DNA from: Williamsia sp. 1138
Lineage (GTDB): Bacteria > Actinomycetota > Actinomycetes > Mycobacteriales > Mycobacteriaceae
Direction of reading: 5' to 3'
Length of the DNA stretch: 64,000 nt
Assembly (NCBI RefSeq): GCF_002095435.2
Contig: NZ_MJEJ02000046.1
Location: forward strand, 62,001 to 126,000
Positions 7,863-16,758 of this stretch are shown one piece after another. Position 1 is the stretch's first letter; each line of letters begins with the position of its first letter. The translations under genes were made by a program, and so were the position numbers. The notes under the pieces were generated by a model, which saw only the letters and a list, made by a program, of their open reading frames with translations, ran no database searches and was not told the origin of the DNA.

Positions 7863-9494
7863 TCAGCGCGGCAGGTGTTCGGCAGCCAGAGCATCGAGGG
7901 TCGACTTCGTGACCTTTCCCTGGGCTCCGCGCGGAAGCTCGGGCACCACGATCACCTCGCGCGGCACGCGCGAGCGGGACAACTCGGTGCCGACGTAACC
8001 TTTGATGTCCGCCTCGGTGACCGCGGCGCCGTCACCGGGAACGACAAAGGCGCGCAGTCGTTGTCCGAAGTCGGCGTCGGCCACCGCGATCACCGCGGCG
8101 TCTACGATGTCCGGGTGCCGTCCGAGCGCCAGCTCGACCTCTTCAGGAAAGACGTTTTCGCCGCCGGAGACGATCATGCCGTCGCTACGACCTTCCACGA
8201 ACAGGCGTCCGGCGGAGTCGAAGCGACCGGTGTCCCCGGTCGAGAGCATGCCGCCGCGCATCTCCTTGCTGGTCCCATTGGTGTACTTGCTGATCTGACT
8301 TCCCGACCGGACGAAGATCTGTCCGGTCTCCCCGCTCGGGACCGGAACGCCGTCGCCGATGATCGCCACGGTGACTCCCAGCGGTGGACGACCGGCGGTG
8401 GTCGGTGCCGCGGCCAGATCCTCCGGGGTCGCGATCGTGATGTAGGACGCCTCGGTGGCGCCGTACAGATTGTGGAGTACCGCGCCGAATCGGGTTTGTA
8501 CCGCGCGCACCAAGGATTCGTCGAGCTTCGCACCACCGGAGGCGATCATGCGCAGTCGCTTCCGATCGATCCGGTCGAGATCACCATCGTCCAGATCCAT
8601 CAGACGCCGCAGCATCGTGGGGACCATCATCGCCGCTGTGCACCGATTTTCGACCAGCAGATCGAGTGAGGCCTGCGCCTTGAATCGCCGGTCCATGACC
8701 ACGGTGGCGCCCGTGAGCAGACACACCATGGTGGCCAGCAGCCCCCAGCCGTGAAAGGCGGGCGCACACATGAGCACCGTGTCCGACCCACGGATCGGGA
8801 TCTTGGACACGAACCCCGCGGGCAGTGACATCGCCGGACCGCCGTCACGGGGCGCACCCTTCGGTGCTCCGGTGCTGCCGCTGGTGAGGATCACCAGCGA
8901 GGACTTCGACGACGGGAGCGGCGGCAGTGCCGTGGAATTGCCCGCCACCAACCCATCGACCGTGGCGGACTCGGTCGCCTCGTCTGTCCACGCCACATAT
9001 CGGCGCACACCCGGATCGACCAGTGCCAGGACGCCGGCGAACTCCGCGTCGTGCAGGATCACATCCACCCGTTCGCGGGAGACCACCTCGGCCATCTGCT
9101 TGGCCCCGAGGTCAGTGTTCAGCAGCACCACCCGGGCGCCGAGACCGATCGCGGACAACAGGCCGATCACGGCGTAGCGACTGTTGCGGCACATCACCCC
9201 GACCGTCGGCTGCCGTGTCGACGCCACCACCGCGCGCAGCCCGTTGATGACTCCGTGGCACTGCTCCGCGAGACCGCTGTAGGTGACCTCGCCGTGGGGG
9301 TCGACGATCGCGACCCGCTCGCCGTACATCGCGGCGTAGACGGCGGGCCCGGAGGCCTCGCCGGCCCGGCGGCGCAATCTCGCGACCTGGGGCAGCAGCT
9401 TGAGGCCGGGTAACGCGCCCGCACGCTTCAGCTCTCGGACGGCCAGCAATTCCGTCTTCAGATGGTGGAGCTTCGCCACCGGTGGTCTCACCAC
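7863..9494 (-). CDS. Acyl-CoA synthetase (FadD-type, AMP-forming)
   Basis: A 543-residue member of the ANL (AMP-binding) superfamily. The AMP-binding P-loop is LVILTSGSTGAPKGAP, followed by NLYGATEASYIT, the adenylate-contact STGDTGRFD, and the C-terminal catalytic lysine region GKVTKSTLDAL. It should activate a fatty or other carboxylic acid to its CoA thioester via an acyl-adenylate. It is last in an apparent P450-TetR-FadD operon and its start overlaps the TetR stop by 7 bases, suggesting it activates an acid made or used with the P450. The substrate cannot be read from sequence. Confidence 0.87.
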   Translation of the reverse strand: MVRPPVAKLHHLKTELLAVRELKRAGALPGLKLLPQVARLRRRAGEASGPAVYAAMYGERVAIVDPHGEVTYSGLAEQCHGVINGLRAVVASTRQPTVGVMCRNSRYAVIGLLSAIGLGARVVLLNTDLGAKQMAEVVSRERVDVILHDAEFAGVLALVDPGVRRYVAWTDEATESATVDGLVAGNSTALPPLPSSKSSLVILTSGSTGAPKGAPRDGGPAMSLPAGFVSKIPIRGSDTVLMCAPAFHGWGLLATMVCLLTGATVVMDRRFKAQASLDLLVENRCTAAMMVPTMLRRLMDLDDGDLDRIDRKRLRMIASGGAKLDESLVRAVQTRFGAVLHNLYGATEASYITIATPEDLAAAPTTAGRPPLGVTVAIIGDGVPVPSGETGQIFVRSGSQISKYTNGTSKEMRGGMLSTGDTGRFDSAGRLFVEGRSDGMIVSGGENVFPEEVELALGRHPDIVDAAVIAVADADFGQRLRAFVVPGDGAAVTEADIKGYVGTELSRSRVPREVIVVPELPRGAQGKVTKSTLDALAAEHLPR

Positions 9495-10096
9495 ACCATC
9501 GGTGCGAGGTAGCGCTGGGCGAAGTCGCGTACCGACTGCGGCTCGGACCGTGCCTCGTCGATCGACGGGGTGTCCAGGTACGAGATGACCAGCCGAACAA
9601 GGATTTCGGTCACCGCATGCAGGTCTTCATCTGGCATCTGAGCCCCTGCGCCGCGCAGGGTCTGCATGATCCGGCCGGTGACGATCTCGATGAACAGCCC
9701 GGTGACCGAGTTCGTGATGCCCTTGAGCGCGTCCCGTTCGTCCACCATCATCCTGCGGATGAGTGGATCTTCGTTGACCAGTTCAGCGCCCGCGAGAAAG
9801 GCCTCGACCACAGCCTCTTGCGGCCCGTGCCCGACGGTGGCCTCCTCGAGGACGATCATGCCGTCGAGGTAGATCCGCTCGGCCACGCCGAGCAGGAGTG
9901 CCTCCTTGTTCGGGAACCGCCGGTACAGGGTGCTCCTGCTCACGCCCGCCCGCTTGGCGACGTCGTCGACCCCGGTTCGCCGGATACCGTTCTCTTCGAA
10001 CTCTTTTCGCGCTGCCTGAAGGATCGCGCCTTCTTGCTCACGCGGCGAGGCGGTGTTGCGGACCTTGCGTGCGGGGCGGGTCGGTGACTGCGGCAT
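9488..10096 (-). CDS. TetR-family transcriptional regulator
   Basis: A 202-residue TetR regulator starting at ATG 10096, which shares one base with the P450 stop (TGATG). The N-terminal HTH is typical: ILQAARKEFEENG, then VDDVAKRAGVSRSTLYRRFP (about 45-64). The C-terminal ligand domain is unassigned. The open frame extends upstream to 10840, but that part is the P450 gene read out of frame. Being sandwiched between P450 and acyl-CoA synthetase genes suggests autoregulation of this operon; in M. tuberculosis a TetR gene likewise neighbours cyp136. Confidence 0.88.
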   Translation of the reverse strand: MPQSPTRPARKVRNTASPREQEGAILQAARKEFEENGIRRTGVDDVAKRAGVSRSTLYRRFPNKEALLLGVAERIYLDGMIVLEEATVGHGPQEAVVEAFLAGAELVNEDPLIRRMMVDERDALKGITNSVTGLFIEIVTGRIMQTLRGAGAQMPDEDLHAVTEILVRLVISYLDTPSIDEARSEPQSVRDFAQRYLAPMVW

Positions 10097-11433
10097 CAGA
10101 CGCGCCGGACCGTCACGGGGAGGTTGTCCTTGGGCACCGGCAGCGCACTGAAATCCATCGGCATCGTGTAATCCGCCGGAACCGACCACTCGAATCCGCG
10201 TAGCAACTGGTGCATGATCGTCCGAATCTCCATCTGGCCAAAATACAGCCCGATGCACTTGTGCACCCCACCGCCGAACGGCGACCACGCCATCCGGTGC
10301 GACTTGTCCTCGCGACGCTCGGACGTGAAACGCTCGGGGTCGAACAGGTAGGGATTCGACCAGTACTCGGCGTCGTAGTGATTGGTCAGGCTCGGCACGG
10401 TGACGATCGAACCTTTGGGCACATAGTGCCCGAGGACCTCGGTGTCCTTGATCGCCATGCGCGGCTGACCCGGCACCGGCGCGCACATGCGCAGCGACTC
10501 CTTCATGATGATGTCCAGATCGGTCAGCGTGGCCAGGTCTTCGTATGCGAGTTCTGGACCGAGTTCCAGGGACTGGGCGCGGGCGCGCTCCTGCCACTCG
10601 GGCGACTTGGCCATGCGGTAGGCCATCTGTGTCATCGTCATCGTGGAGGTGTCGTGGGCAGCCATCAACACGAAGATCATGTGGTTGACCACGTCTTCGT
10701 CGGTGAACCGGTGACCTTCTTCGCTCTCGGCGTGGCACAGCACCGAGAACAGGTCGGGCGACTCCCCCGCCCGCTTCTCGGCAATATGACTCATGAAGAA
10801 ATCCTCGAGCACTTTGCGTGAGCGCAGACCCTTCCACCACCGTCCACCAGGCACCGGGCGCCGCACCAACGCGACCCCCGCCCGCACGGTGTCGATGAAG
10901 GCCTTGTTGATCCGGTCGGCTTCGGCCTGCGGTAGCTCCAGACCCATGAAGACCTCGAGTGCGACGTCGAGCGTCAGGGCCTTGAACTCACTGAAGAGCT
11001 TCACCTCACCTACGGGGAACTGCTTGATGCGCTCGGTGATCATCGGCTGCATCTCCTGCATGTAGCCCTTGAGGACAGGCTGGGTGAACGCCTGCTGCAA
11101 GATCAGGCGATGGTGCCGGTGCTCTTCGAAGTCGAGGAGCATCACGCCGCGATTGAAGAACGGGCCGATGAAGAAGCTCCAGGCCGGGCCGTTCGCGAAC
11201 GCCTTGTCTTTGTTCATCAAGATCTGGTCGGCCGCCTGCGGACCGCGGCAGGTCACCAACTTCTGCCCGAACGCATTGATGAACGAGACCCGACCAAACT
11301 CGGACTGTTGAGCATCGGCGAAGGCGAACGGATCGCGGCGCATCTTCAGGATCTGGATCGCGCCGTTGGTCTTCGACCCCTGCACCGATTTCAGGCCGCT
11401 GTCAGATGGTGCCTGCGCCAAAATGACCGACAT
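10096..11433 (-). CDS. Cytochrome P450, CYP136-like
   Basis: A 445-residue P450 with the oxygen-binding I-helix motif AAHDTSTMT, the K-helix KESLR, and the haem-thiolate loop SPFGGGVHKCIGLYFG. GPFFNRGVMLLDFEEHRHHR and GGGVHKCIG match my memory of mycobacterial CYP136, and a TetR gene follows as there. The M. tuberculosis protein is about 50 residues longer at its N-terminus. No ferredoxin lies beside this gene; one is near CYP51 at 47 kb. A GGAGG ribosome-binding site precedes ATG 11433. Expected activity is monooxygenation of a lipid-like substrate; the substrate is unknown. Confidence 0.88.
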   Translation of the reverse strand: MSVILAQAPSDSGLKSVQGSKTNGAIQILKMRRDPFAFADAQQSEFGRVSFINAFGQKLVTCRGPQAADQILMNKDKAFANGPAWSFFIGPFFNRGVMLLDFEEHRHHRLILQQAFTQPVLKGYMQEMQPMITERIKQFPVGEVKLFSEFKALTLDVALEVFMGLELPQAEADRINKAFIDTVRAGVALVRRPVPGGRWWKGLRSRKVLEDFFMSHIAEKRAGESPDLFSVLCHAESEEGHRFTDEDVVNHMIFVLMAAHDTSTMTMTQMAYRMAKSPEWQERARAQSLELGPELAYEDLATLTDLDIIMKESLRMCAPVPGQPRMAIKDTEVLGHYVPKGSIVTVPSLTNHYDAEYWSNPYLFDPERFTSERREDKSHRMAWSPFGGGVHKCIGLYFGQMEIRTIMHQLLRGFEWSVPADYTMPMDFSALPVPKDNLPVTVRRV

Positions 11434-11455
11434 TTACCGAACCTCCGCTGTGGCT

Positions 11456-11476
11456 GAACGTCCGCTGTTGGAACGT
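11456..11476 (-). promoter_or_regulatory. Direct repeat upstream of the P450 operon
   Basis: The 96-base gap before the P450 start holds GAACGT at 11456-11461 and again at 11471-11476, a 15-base period, 23-43 bases before the ATG. It is a candidate binding site for the TetR regulator encoded as the second gene of the operon. The evidence is position and repetition only. Confidence 0.25.
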
Positions 11477-11529
11477 TTTGCGGAAATTGTATCTTCTGTC
11501 GGTGACGAAGGCCACCAGTTGTTGCCGGG

Positions 11530-12483
11530 CTACGCGTTCAGAAGTGCGTGGCAGCGTCGCAAACGGTCCAACCACCAGCGGGTTCGTGCTGCATCGGCCC
11601 GCGGGAGGGTCGCCACGCCGACGTCGACCGTTCGTGGCGTCAGCACGCCGCCGTCCGGGACAAAAGGCTCGGCGACGTCAGTGGTGAACAACCCGCCGGT
11701 GCCGAGCCCGCACGCCAACTCGAGCTCCTGCAGGGCCGCCGCCGCGGCCACCCCCGCGGAGATCCCGACCGCGGAGTCGAGGGCGCTGGAGATGACAACG
11801 GGGATCGGGATGTCCGCAGCGAGCTCGAGAACCCGCCGCATCCCGCCGAGCGGAGCGACCTTGAGGACGGCGATATCAGCGGCACCCGCTGCGATCACCC
11901 GCAGCGGGTCCGCGACCCGGCGGATGCTCTCATCGGCGGCGATCGGTGTCGTCGTGGCCCTGCGCACCTGGGCGAGTTCCTCGATCGTCGCGCAGGGCTG
12001 CTCGGCGTATTCCAGCTCACCGAGTGCACGCAGAGCTGTGATGGCCTGCTGCACAGTCCATTTCCCGTTGGCATCCACCCGGACGTTCGTGATGTGCTCG
12101 CGGACGGCCTCGACCCTGGCCACATCGTCGGCGAGAGTCTGCCCCTCCTGCGCCACCTTCACCTTCGCGGTATGTGCACCCGGGAACCGAGCGATCACGT
12201 CCGCGACCTGATCTGCCGGGATCGCGGGAATCGTGGCGTTGACGGGAACGGCAGAACGCACGGCCGGCGGCGGACCCTCGTAGGCCGCTTCGATACCTGC
12301 TGCCAGCCATGCCGACGCCTCGACGTCGTCATATTCCGGGAACGCCCCGAACTCACCCCAGCCCGCGGGGCCGCGGAAGATCATCACCTCGCGAACCGTG
12401 ATCCCCCGAAATCGCATCCGCATCGGCAACGCGACGACAGCAGCCGAGGACGCAAGATCGGAATACGACGGCCCTGCAGGCAT
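11530..12483 (-). CDS. menC: o-Succinylbenzoate synthase (MenC)
   Basis: A 317-residue enolase-superfamily enzyme, taking ATG 12483, 14 bases after the TetR stop, rather than the longer frame that runs into that gene. The catalytic set of the muconate-lactonizing/OSBS subgroup is complete: KVK (Lys107, Lys109), metal ligands Asp137 (VDANG), Glu161 (AEQP) and Asp184 (AADES), and Lys208 (VLKVAPLGG). OSBS dehydrates SHCHC to o-succinylbenzoate in menaquinone synthesis in the cytoplasm. No other men genes are in view; promiscuous N-acylamino acid racemase activity occurs in this subgroup, which is notable because an N-acyl-D-amino acid deacylase-like gene lies two genes upstream. Confidence 0.82.
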   Translation of the reverse strand: MPAGPSYSDLASSAAVVALPMRMRFRGITVREVMIFRGPAGWGEFGAFPEYDDVEASAWLAAGIEAAYEGPPPAVRSAVPVNATIPAIPADQVADVIARFPGAHTAKVKVAQEGQTLADDVARVEAVREHITNVRVDANGKWTVQQAITALRALGELEYAEQPCATIEELAQVRRATTTPIAADESIRRVADPLRVIAAGAADIAVLKVAPLGGMRRVLELAADIPIPVVISSALDSAVGISAGVAAAAALQELELACGLGTGGLFTTDVAEPFVPDGGVLTPRTVDVGVATLPRADAARTRWWLDRLRRCHALLNA

Positions 12484-12496
12484 CGGGGTCGGGGGC

Positions 12497-13111
12497 CTAT
12501 CCCGCGAGCCCGGCGAGCCAGCCGAGAACGAGTTCGAGGCGCGCATCATCGAGCCCGGGCTGCGGATTGACGGCTGCGGCAACGGATTCACCGTCGAACA
12601 GGTGAACCACCGTCAACGCAACCACCTCGATCTGGCCCGGGGGCAGTCCCTGTACCGCAGGTATCGTCCTGGCGAAGTCGGCGATCTGGGTGTGATATTC
12701 GGCCAGCATGGGAGCAAGGCGTTCGCGGAGGCCGGCATCCGTACGGGCCGCCACCAGCAGCTCATACCAGGCGCCGTTCACCGGGGCCCGACAGGCGGCC
12801 CGAACCAGCAGCAGACAGTCGGACAAGGTATCGGTCCCCAGCATGGCGAGACTCTGGGAGAACGCCTCGAACTGCCTGCGCCGCACTTCATCGGCGGCCG
12901 CGATCACCAGGTCGAGTCGTGTCGGGAAGTGCCTGAACAAACCGCCCTGCGAGACCCCACTGCGACCACAGATCTCACTGATCGTGCTGCGCTGGTAGCC
13001 GATCTCGCACAGCGAGCTCACGCAGGCATCGACCAGCCGGGCCTTGGTCGCGTCCCGGCGCTGCTGCTGGGTCCGTCGGCCATCCCCGGTGGTGTCCGTG
13101 GCAGGGGTCAT
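12497..13111 (-). CDS. TetR-family transcriptional regulator
   Basis: A 204-residue regulator. The N-terminal HTH reads RLVDACVSSLCEIGYQRST then EICGRSGVSQGGLFRHFPTR (about 43-62). The C-terminal domain is unassigned. The ATG at 13111 overlaps the stop of the amidohydrolase gene in an ATGA junction and menC begins 14 bases after its stop, so the three genes form one transcription unit that this protein probably controls. Confidence 0.88.
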   Translation of the reverse strand: MTPATDTTGDGRRTQQQRRDATKARLVDACVSSLCEIGYQRSTISEICGRSGVSQGGLFRHFPTRLDLVIAAADEVRRRQFEAFSQSLAMLGTDTLSDCLLLVRAACRAPVNGAWYELLVAARTDAGLRERLAPMLAEYHTQIADFARTIPAVQGLPPGQIEVVALTVVHLFDGESVAAAVNPQPGLDDARLELVLGWLAGLAG

Positions 13112-14955
13112 CCAGCCACCGTGTGCCTGACCTGTTCGGGCTGATTCCTCAACGTGCCCCGCGGCTGGTCGGCCCGCAGGAACTGACCGCTGCGCAGCGT
13201 GGTTCCGAACCCGGGAGCGAAATCGCCGCGGCCATAGAGGTATTCACCGGCGACAACTGTGGCGGTCACCGCGTCGTCATTGCGATTGACCATCCGCTTG
13301 ATTCCTCCGAATTCGGGCATCGATTCTTCAGCGTATTCCTTCGTCTGGTCGGTGAGGCCGGCCGGGTCGACGACGACGAAGTCCGCACGATCACCGATCC
13401 GCAAGAATCCGGCGTCCAGGCCGTAGAACTCACCTAGTTCACCGGTGAGTTTGTAGATCGCTTCTTCGATCGTGAGGAACGGCGTCCGGGCACCGTGCTC
13501 GGCCTCTTTCACCCGCTGCAGCAGCTTGATCCCGTAGTTATAGAAGGCCATGTTGCGCAGGTGCGCACCGGCATCGGAGAAACCGATGGTGACGCCCTTC
13601 TGTGTGATCAGCCAATCGGCGATCTCGGGTCGGTCGTTGGTGATGACCGTGTGCCAGCGGAAGGCGGTGCCGTGTTCGACCACCAGATCGAGGAACATGT
13701 CGGTGCTGTGGACCCCGCGCTCGCGGGCGACCTGCTCGATGGTCTTGCCGATCATCGAGGCGTCGGGGCACTCGCTGATCTCGGCGTCGTCGAAGTCGCG
13801 ATGCCAGATGCGCGAACTGAACTTTTTCTCGAAGTCTTCGCGGAACCAGCGGCGATACTCCGGATCGGACAGCAGATCGTTGCGTCCCATCTCCTCCCGC
13901 AGATGCAGAGCGGCACGGCCGGAACCGAATTCCTCGAACACGACCAGATCGATACCGTCGCTGTAGACCTCGAACGGGACCGGGAGATGCTGCCATCGCA
14001 GCGCACCGCGGCCGATGTCGTTCGCGAGAGTCGCTATGGGGCCGAAGATCCGGCGCACCCAACGATCCGATTTTGCGTCGGCGGCCGCGAGCACCGAAGT
14101 GCGTAGCGGCTTGCGACCGAGTCCGGTACTGCCCGCGAGAAAGAAGAGGATGTCGTACTTGGTGTTCAGGTTCGGGATCGTCTGCAGAACCCGATCGCGA
14201 CGCCGCAGGATTCGGTTGATCTTGCGGCGTTCGCTCCAGTGGGCATACACCGACGGCAGGCACCGGGACCGGTAGCGGTCCCCGTCGAGCTTGTCCCAGG
14301 GATTGGTCATCGACGAGACCCCGAGGAACCCGGCGTCGAGCGCGTCCTCGACCGCCTTGCTGATCGCAGCCATCTCCGAACGGCTCGGTTTGTGACCGCG
14401 ATCCGTGGCTCGTCCCAGCCCCATCACCGATGCGCGGATGTCCGAATGACCGAGGAAGGCGGCAATGTTCGGTCCCAGCGCCAGCGACTCGAGCGACTCG
14501 ATGTACGACGCGGGGTCCGTCCAGTCCTTGCCCTGCTCGAGGGCCTTGATCACGTGGTCACGCGGCAGCGCCTCGACCCGACTGAACAGATCGGCGGCAT
14601 CGACCGGAGTGGTGTAGACCGTCGACAACGAGCAGTTCCCGATGATCGCGGTGGTGACGCCGTGCCGGATCGACTCGCCGAGTCCGGGGGCGACGAGCAC
14701 CTCGGCGTCGTAATGGGTGTGGACGTCGATGAACCCGGGCATGACCCACTGCCCACCTGCCTCGATGACCTTGGTGTCGGGTCCGATCGGCAACGGGGCG
14801 TTGGAGACCTCAACGACCCTTCCACCGCGGATCCCGAGGTCGCGGCGCAGGCCGGGTGCCCCCGTCCCGTCGAACCAGGTTCCGCCGCGGACGACCATGT
14901 CGAATCGACCGCCCTCGTCGCCCACCGATCGCGTTGTTGCCGGCTGCAGACTCAT
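13108..14955 (-). CDS. N-acyl-D-amino acid deacylase-like amidohydrolase
   Basis: A 615-residue amidohydrolase of the D-aminoacylase/D-hydantoinase type. The N-terminal metal motif is GFIDVHTHYDAE, preceded by the beta-sandwich strand MVVRGGTWFDGTGAPG; later come IIGNCSLS, AAFLGHSD, and the C-terminal metal-ligand Asp in GFSDAGAHLRNM. The family hydrolyses N-acyl-D-amino acids or related cyclic amides with one or two zinc ions. A GGAGGT ribosome-binding site sits just before ATG 14955. The gene heads an operon with TetR and menC-type genes. The protein is longer than bacterial D-aminoacylases (about 480-500), like actinobacterial homologues of about 600 residues. Confidence 0.82.
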   Translation of the reverse strand: MSLQPATTRSVGDEGGRFDMVVRGGTWFDGTGAPGLRRDLGIRGGRVVEVSNAPLPIGPDTKVIEAGGQWVMPGFIDVHTHYDAEVLVAPGLGESIRHGVTTAIIGNCSLSTVYTTPVDAADLFSRVEALPRDHVIKALEQGKDWTDPASYIESLESLALGPNIAAFLGHSDIRASVMGLGRATDRGHKPSRSEMAAISKAVEDALDAGFLGVSSMTNPWDKLDGDRYRSRCLPSVYAHWSERRKINRILRRRDRVLQTIPNLNTKYDILFFLAGSTGLGRKPLRTSVLAAADAKSDRWVRRIFGPIATLANDIGRGALRWQHLPVPFEVYSDGIDLVVFEEFGSGRAALHLREEMGRNDLLSDPEYRRWFREDFEKKFSSRIWHRDFDDAEISECPDASMIGKTIEQVARERGVHSTDMFLDLVVEHGTAFRWHTVITNDRPEIADWLITQKGVTIGFSDAGAHLRNMAFYNYGIKLLQRVKEAEHGARTPFLTIEEAIYKLTGELGEFYGLDAGFLRIGDRADFVVVDPAGLTDQTKEYAEESMPEFGGIKRMVNRNDDAVTATVVAGEYLYGRGDFAPGFGTTLRSGQFLRADQPRGTLRNQPEQVRHTVAG

Positions 14956-15074
14956 ATGTGACCTCCATCACTCATGGCAAAGGTAACATAGAGAGTGACC
15001 GCTCGCAAAGATTCCTCGAATTCTGCCCAGAGCAGATACCCGCACCACCGGGCGGGTTTTCGAACTACGTTCGG

Positions 15075-15470
15075 ATGATGGGCGACACCTTGAGAAGACT
15101 GTCCGGCCGCGGCGACCCCGTACCCGCCGCCTCCCGGCCAGATGAGCTGTGGCGCAGCGTCCTCGGGTCATACTTGCGCTCGGAACGGACGGCACAGGGA
15201 CGTATCCTCACCGACATCGCGGCCCGGGCCGGGGTGTCACCGCAATACCTCTCCGAGATCGAACGCGGGCGTAAAGAGCCCTCGTCCGAGATTCTCTCGG
15301 CGGTCACCGGCGCTCTCGGGCTCACGTTGCTCGACGTCGCACGAGGCGTCGCGCTGTCTCTCGAGGAGGCTGCGCGACCTGTGGTCGCGGTCGGAGGCAT
15401 TCACCGCGGCGCCCGCCCCTCGGCCACGACGCCGGCGAACGGACGACCCCAGCTCCGTATGGTGTCCTGA
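15075..15470 (+). CDS. ClgR/PopR-like Xre-family regulator
   Basis: The product is 131 residues from the MMG start at 15075; the open frame extends further upstream without family features. One Xre-type HTH spans about 28-85, with DIAARAGVSPQYLSEIERGR and KEPSSEILSAVTGAL closely resembling ClgR, the activator of clp genes in actinobacteria, and PopR, which controls the secondary clpP3-clpP4 pair in Streptomyces. The C-terminus ends RMVS rather than the Ala-Ala that marks ClgR/PopR for ClpP turnover. It converges with the clpP pair, the two stops lying 4 bases apart, so the target is very likely that pair even though the genes are not divergent. Confidence 0.78.
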   Translation: MMGDTLRRLSGRGDPVPAASRPDELWRSVLGSYLRSERTAQGRILTDIAARAGVSPQYLSEIERGRKEPSSEILSAVTGALGLTLLDVARGVALSLEEAARPVVAVGGIHRGARPSATTPANGRPQLRMVS

Positions 15471-15473
15471 CAG

Positions 15474-16070
15474 TCACCGCCGAGGTCTGGTCGAGAGCAC
15501 CTCATCGGCCAGGCCGTAGTCGACCACTGCCGCTGCGGGCAGGATCAGGTCGCGATCGGTGTCATCCCGCAGAGTGTGCAGATCTTTCCCGGTGTGCCTG
15601 GCCAACAGCTCTTCCAGTTCCGAACGCAGCCGCACCACCTCGTCCGCGTGGATGATGAGGTCGGGAATCGAGCCCTGCCCCTGGATGGACGGCTGATGCA
15701 GCACCACCCGACCGTGGCGCAGGATCCCGCGCTGTCCGGGAGCACCTCCCGCCAGCAGCACCGCCGCGGGTCCTCCGGCCTGCCCGACGCAGGTCGTGGC
15801 GACCTCAGACCGGATGTACTGCATGGTGTCGTACACGGCCAGCATCGCCTCGGGTGATCCACCCGCAGAATTGATGTAGAGGTTGATCGGCAGGTCCGCG
15901 CTGTCGGACTCCAGGTGCAGCATCTGAGCGATCAGGACGTTCGCCACCCCGTCGTCTATCTCGGTGCCCAGGTACACGATCCGCTCGGACAGCAAGCGGC
16001 TGTACACATCCATCGACCGTTCACCGCCTGCGGTCTTCTCGACCACATACGGAATCGTGTAGCCGCTCAT
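15474..16070 (-). CDS. ClpP-like subunit lacking the catalytic serine
   Basis: A 198-residue ClpP-family protein with the normal fold signatures: YINSAGGSPEAMLAVYDTM, the HQPS loop and the C-terminal YGLADEV. The nucleophile motif, normally GQAAS-M, reads GQAGGPAA (residues 96-103), so the serine position (about 100) is glycine. The other triad members remain: His125 (VVLHQPS) and Asp174 (TDRD). It should therefore be a non-proteolytic partner, as ClpR is for plastid and cyanobacterial ClpP. Its ATG overlaps the stop of the active clpP by ATGA, so both are made together, consistent with a mixed tetradecamer. The usual essential clpP1P2 pair is not in this window. Confidence 0.88.
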   Translation of the reverse strand: MSGYTIPYVVEKTAGGERSMDVYSRLLSERIVYLGTEIDDGVANVLIAQMLHLESDSADLPINLYINSAGGSPEAMLAVYDTMQYIRSEVATTCVGQAGGPAAVLLAGGAPGQRGILRHGRVVLHQPSIQGQGSIPDLIIHADEVVRLRSELEELLARHTGKDLHTLRDDTDRDLILPAAAVVDYGLADEVLSTRPRR

Positions 16071-16681
16071 CGCCGGCCTCCCAGCGCTGCCGGCCGGGAG
16101 TAGGCCGGGTAGATGTCCTCGACGCCGTCGACGACTCTGTCGATGAACCCGTAGTCGGCTGCCTGCTCCGCGGTGTACCAGCGGTCGCGTAGGGAGTCTG
16201 TCCAGATCTGCTCGGCCGGACGACCCGTATGGGCCACGATCAACGCGAGCACGGTGTCACGGGTGTGCCGCAGATCGTCGGCCTGCAACTCGATGTCGAC
16301 AGCGGTGCCACCGATTCCGGATGAGCCCTGGTGCATCAGGATTCGCGAGTGCGTCAATGCGTATCGCTTACCGGGAGTACCCGCCGAGAGGAGGAACTGC
16401 CCGGCACTCGCGGCGATCCCGAGGGCGAGCGTGCTCACGTCGTTGGGGATCGCACGCATGACGTCCATGATGGCCAGCATCGCCGGAACCGATCCGCCGG
16501 GCGAGTTGATCCAGAAGCTGATGTCCTTGTGGGAATCTTCGGCCGAGAGCAGCAGGAGTTGGCTGCAGAGCCGGTTGCCCAGTTGCTGATCGAGCTGGTC
16601 GCCGAGCACGATCACACGCTGATGGAAAAGTCTGCTGACCAGTTCGTCGTCTATGGGGCTGGGTGTCTTGTCATCCGTCAT
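16067..16681 (-). CDS. clpP: ATP-dependent Clp protease proteolytic subunit (secondary paralogue)
   Basis: A 204-residue ClpP with an intact triad: Ser92 (GIAASAGQFLL, Gln of the usual GQAAS replaced by Ile), His117 (ILMHQGSSG) and Asp166 (SLRDRWYT). FWINSPGGSVPAM is the conserved handle region. It degrades unfolded proteins delivered by a Clp ATPase in the cytoplasm. It is the first gene of a two-gene unit with the serine-less subunit. No clp ATPase, tig or clpX is nearby, so this is a secondary pair comparable to Streptomyces clpP3P4. A 68-bp nested palindrome lies 78 bases upstream of its start. Confidence 0.9.
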   Translation of the reverse strand: MTDDKTPSPIDDELVSRLFHQRVIVLGDQLDQQLGNRLCSQLLLLSAEDSHKDISFWINSPGGSVPAMLAIMDVMRAIPNDVSTLALGIAASAGQFLLSAGTPGKRYALTHSRILMHQGSSGIGGTAVDIELQADDLRHTRDTVLALIVAHTGRPAEQIWTDSLRDRWYTAEQAADYGFIDRVVDGVEDIYPAYSRPAALGGRR

Positions 16682-16758
16682 GGACCAAGCCTGCGCGGCG
16701 GACGGCGTTCGCGAAAGCCGTTGCTGCCGTGAGCAGTTCTGCCCTCAGCAGCGAACCG

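Noticed and set aside
10097-10840. Upstream extension of the first TetR protein
   Set aside because: It lies entirely in the P450 gene in another frame, and the TetR HTH starts normally from ATG 10096.
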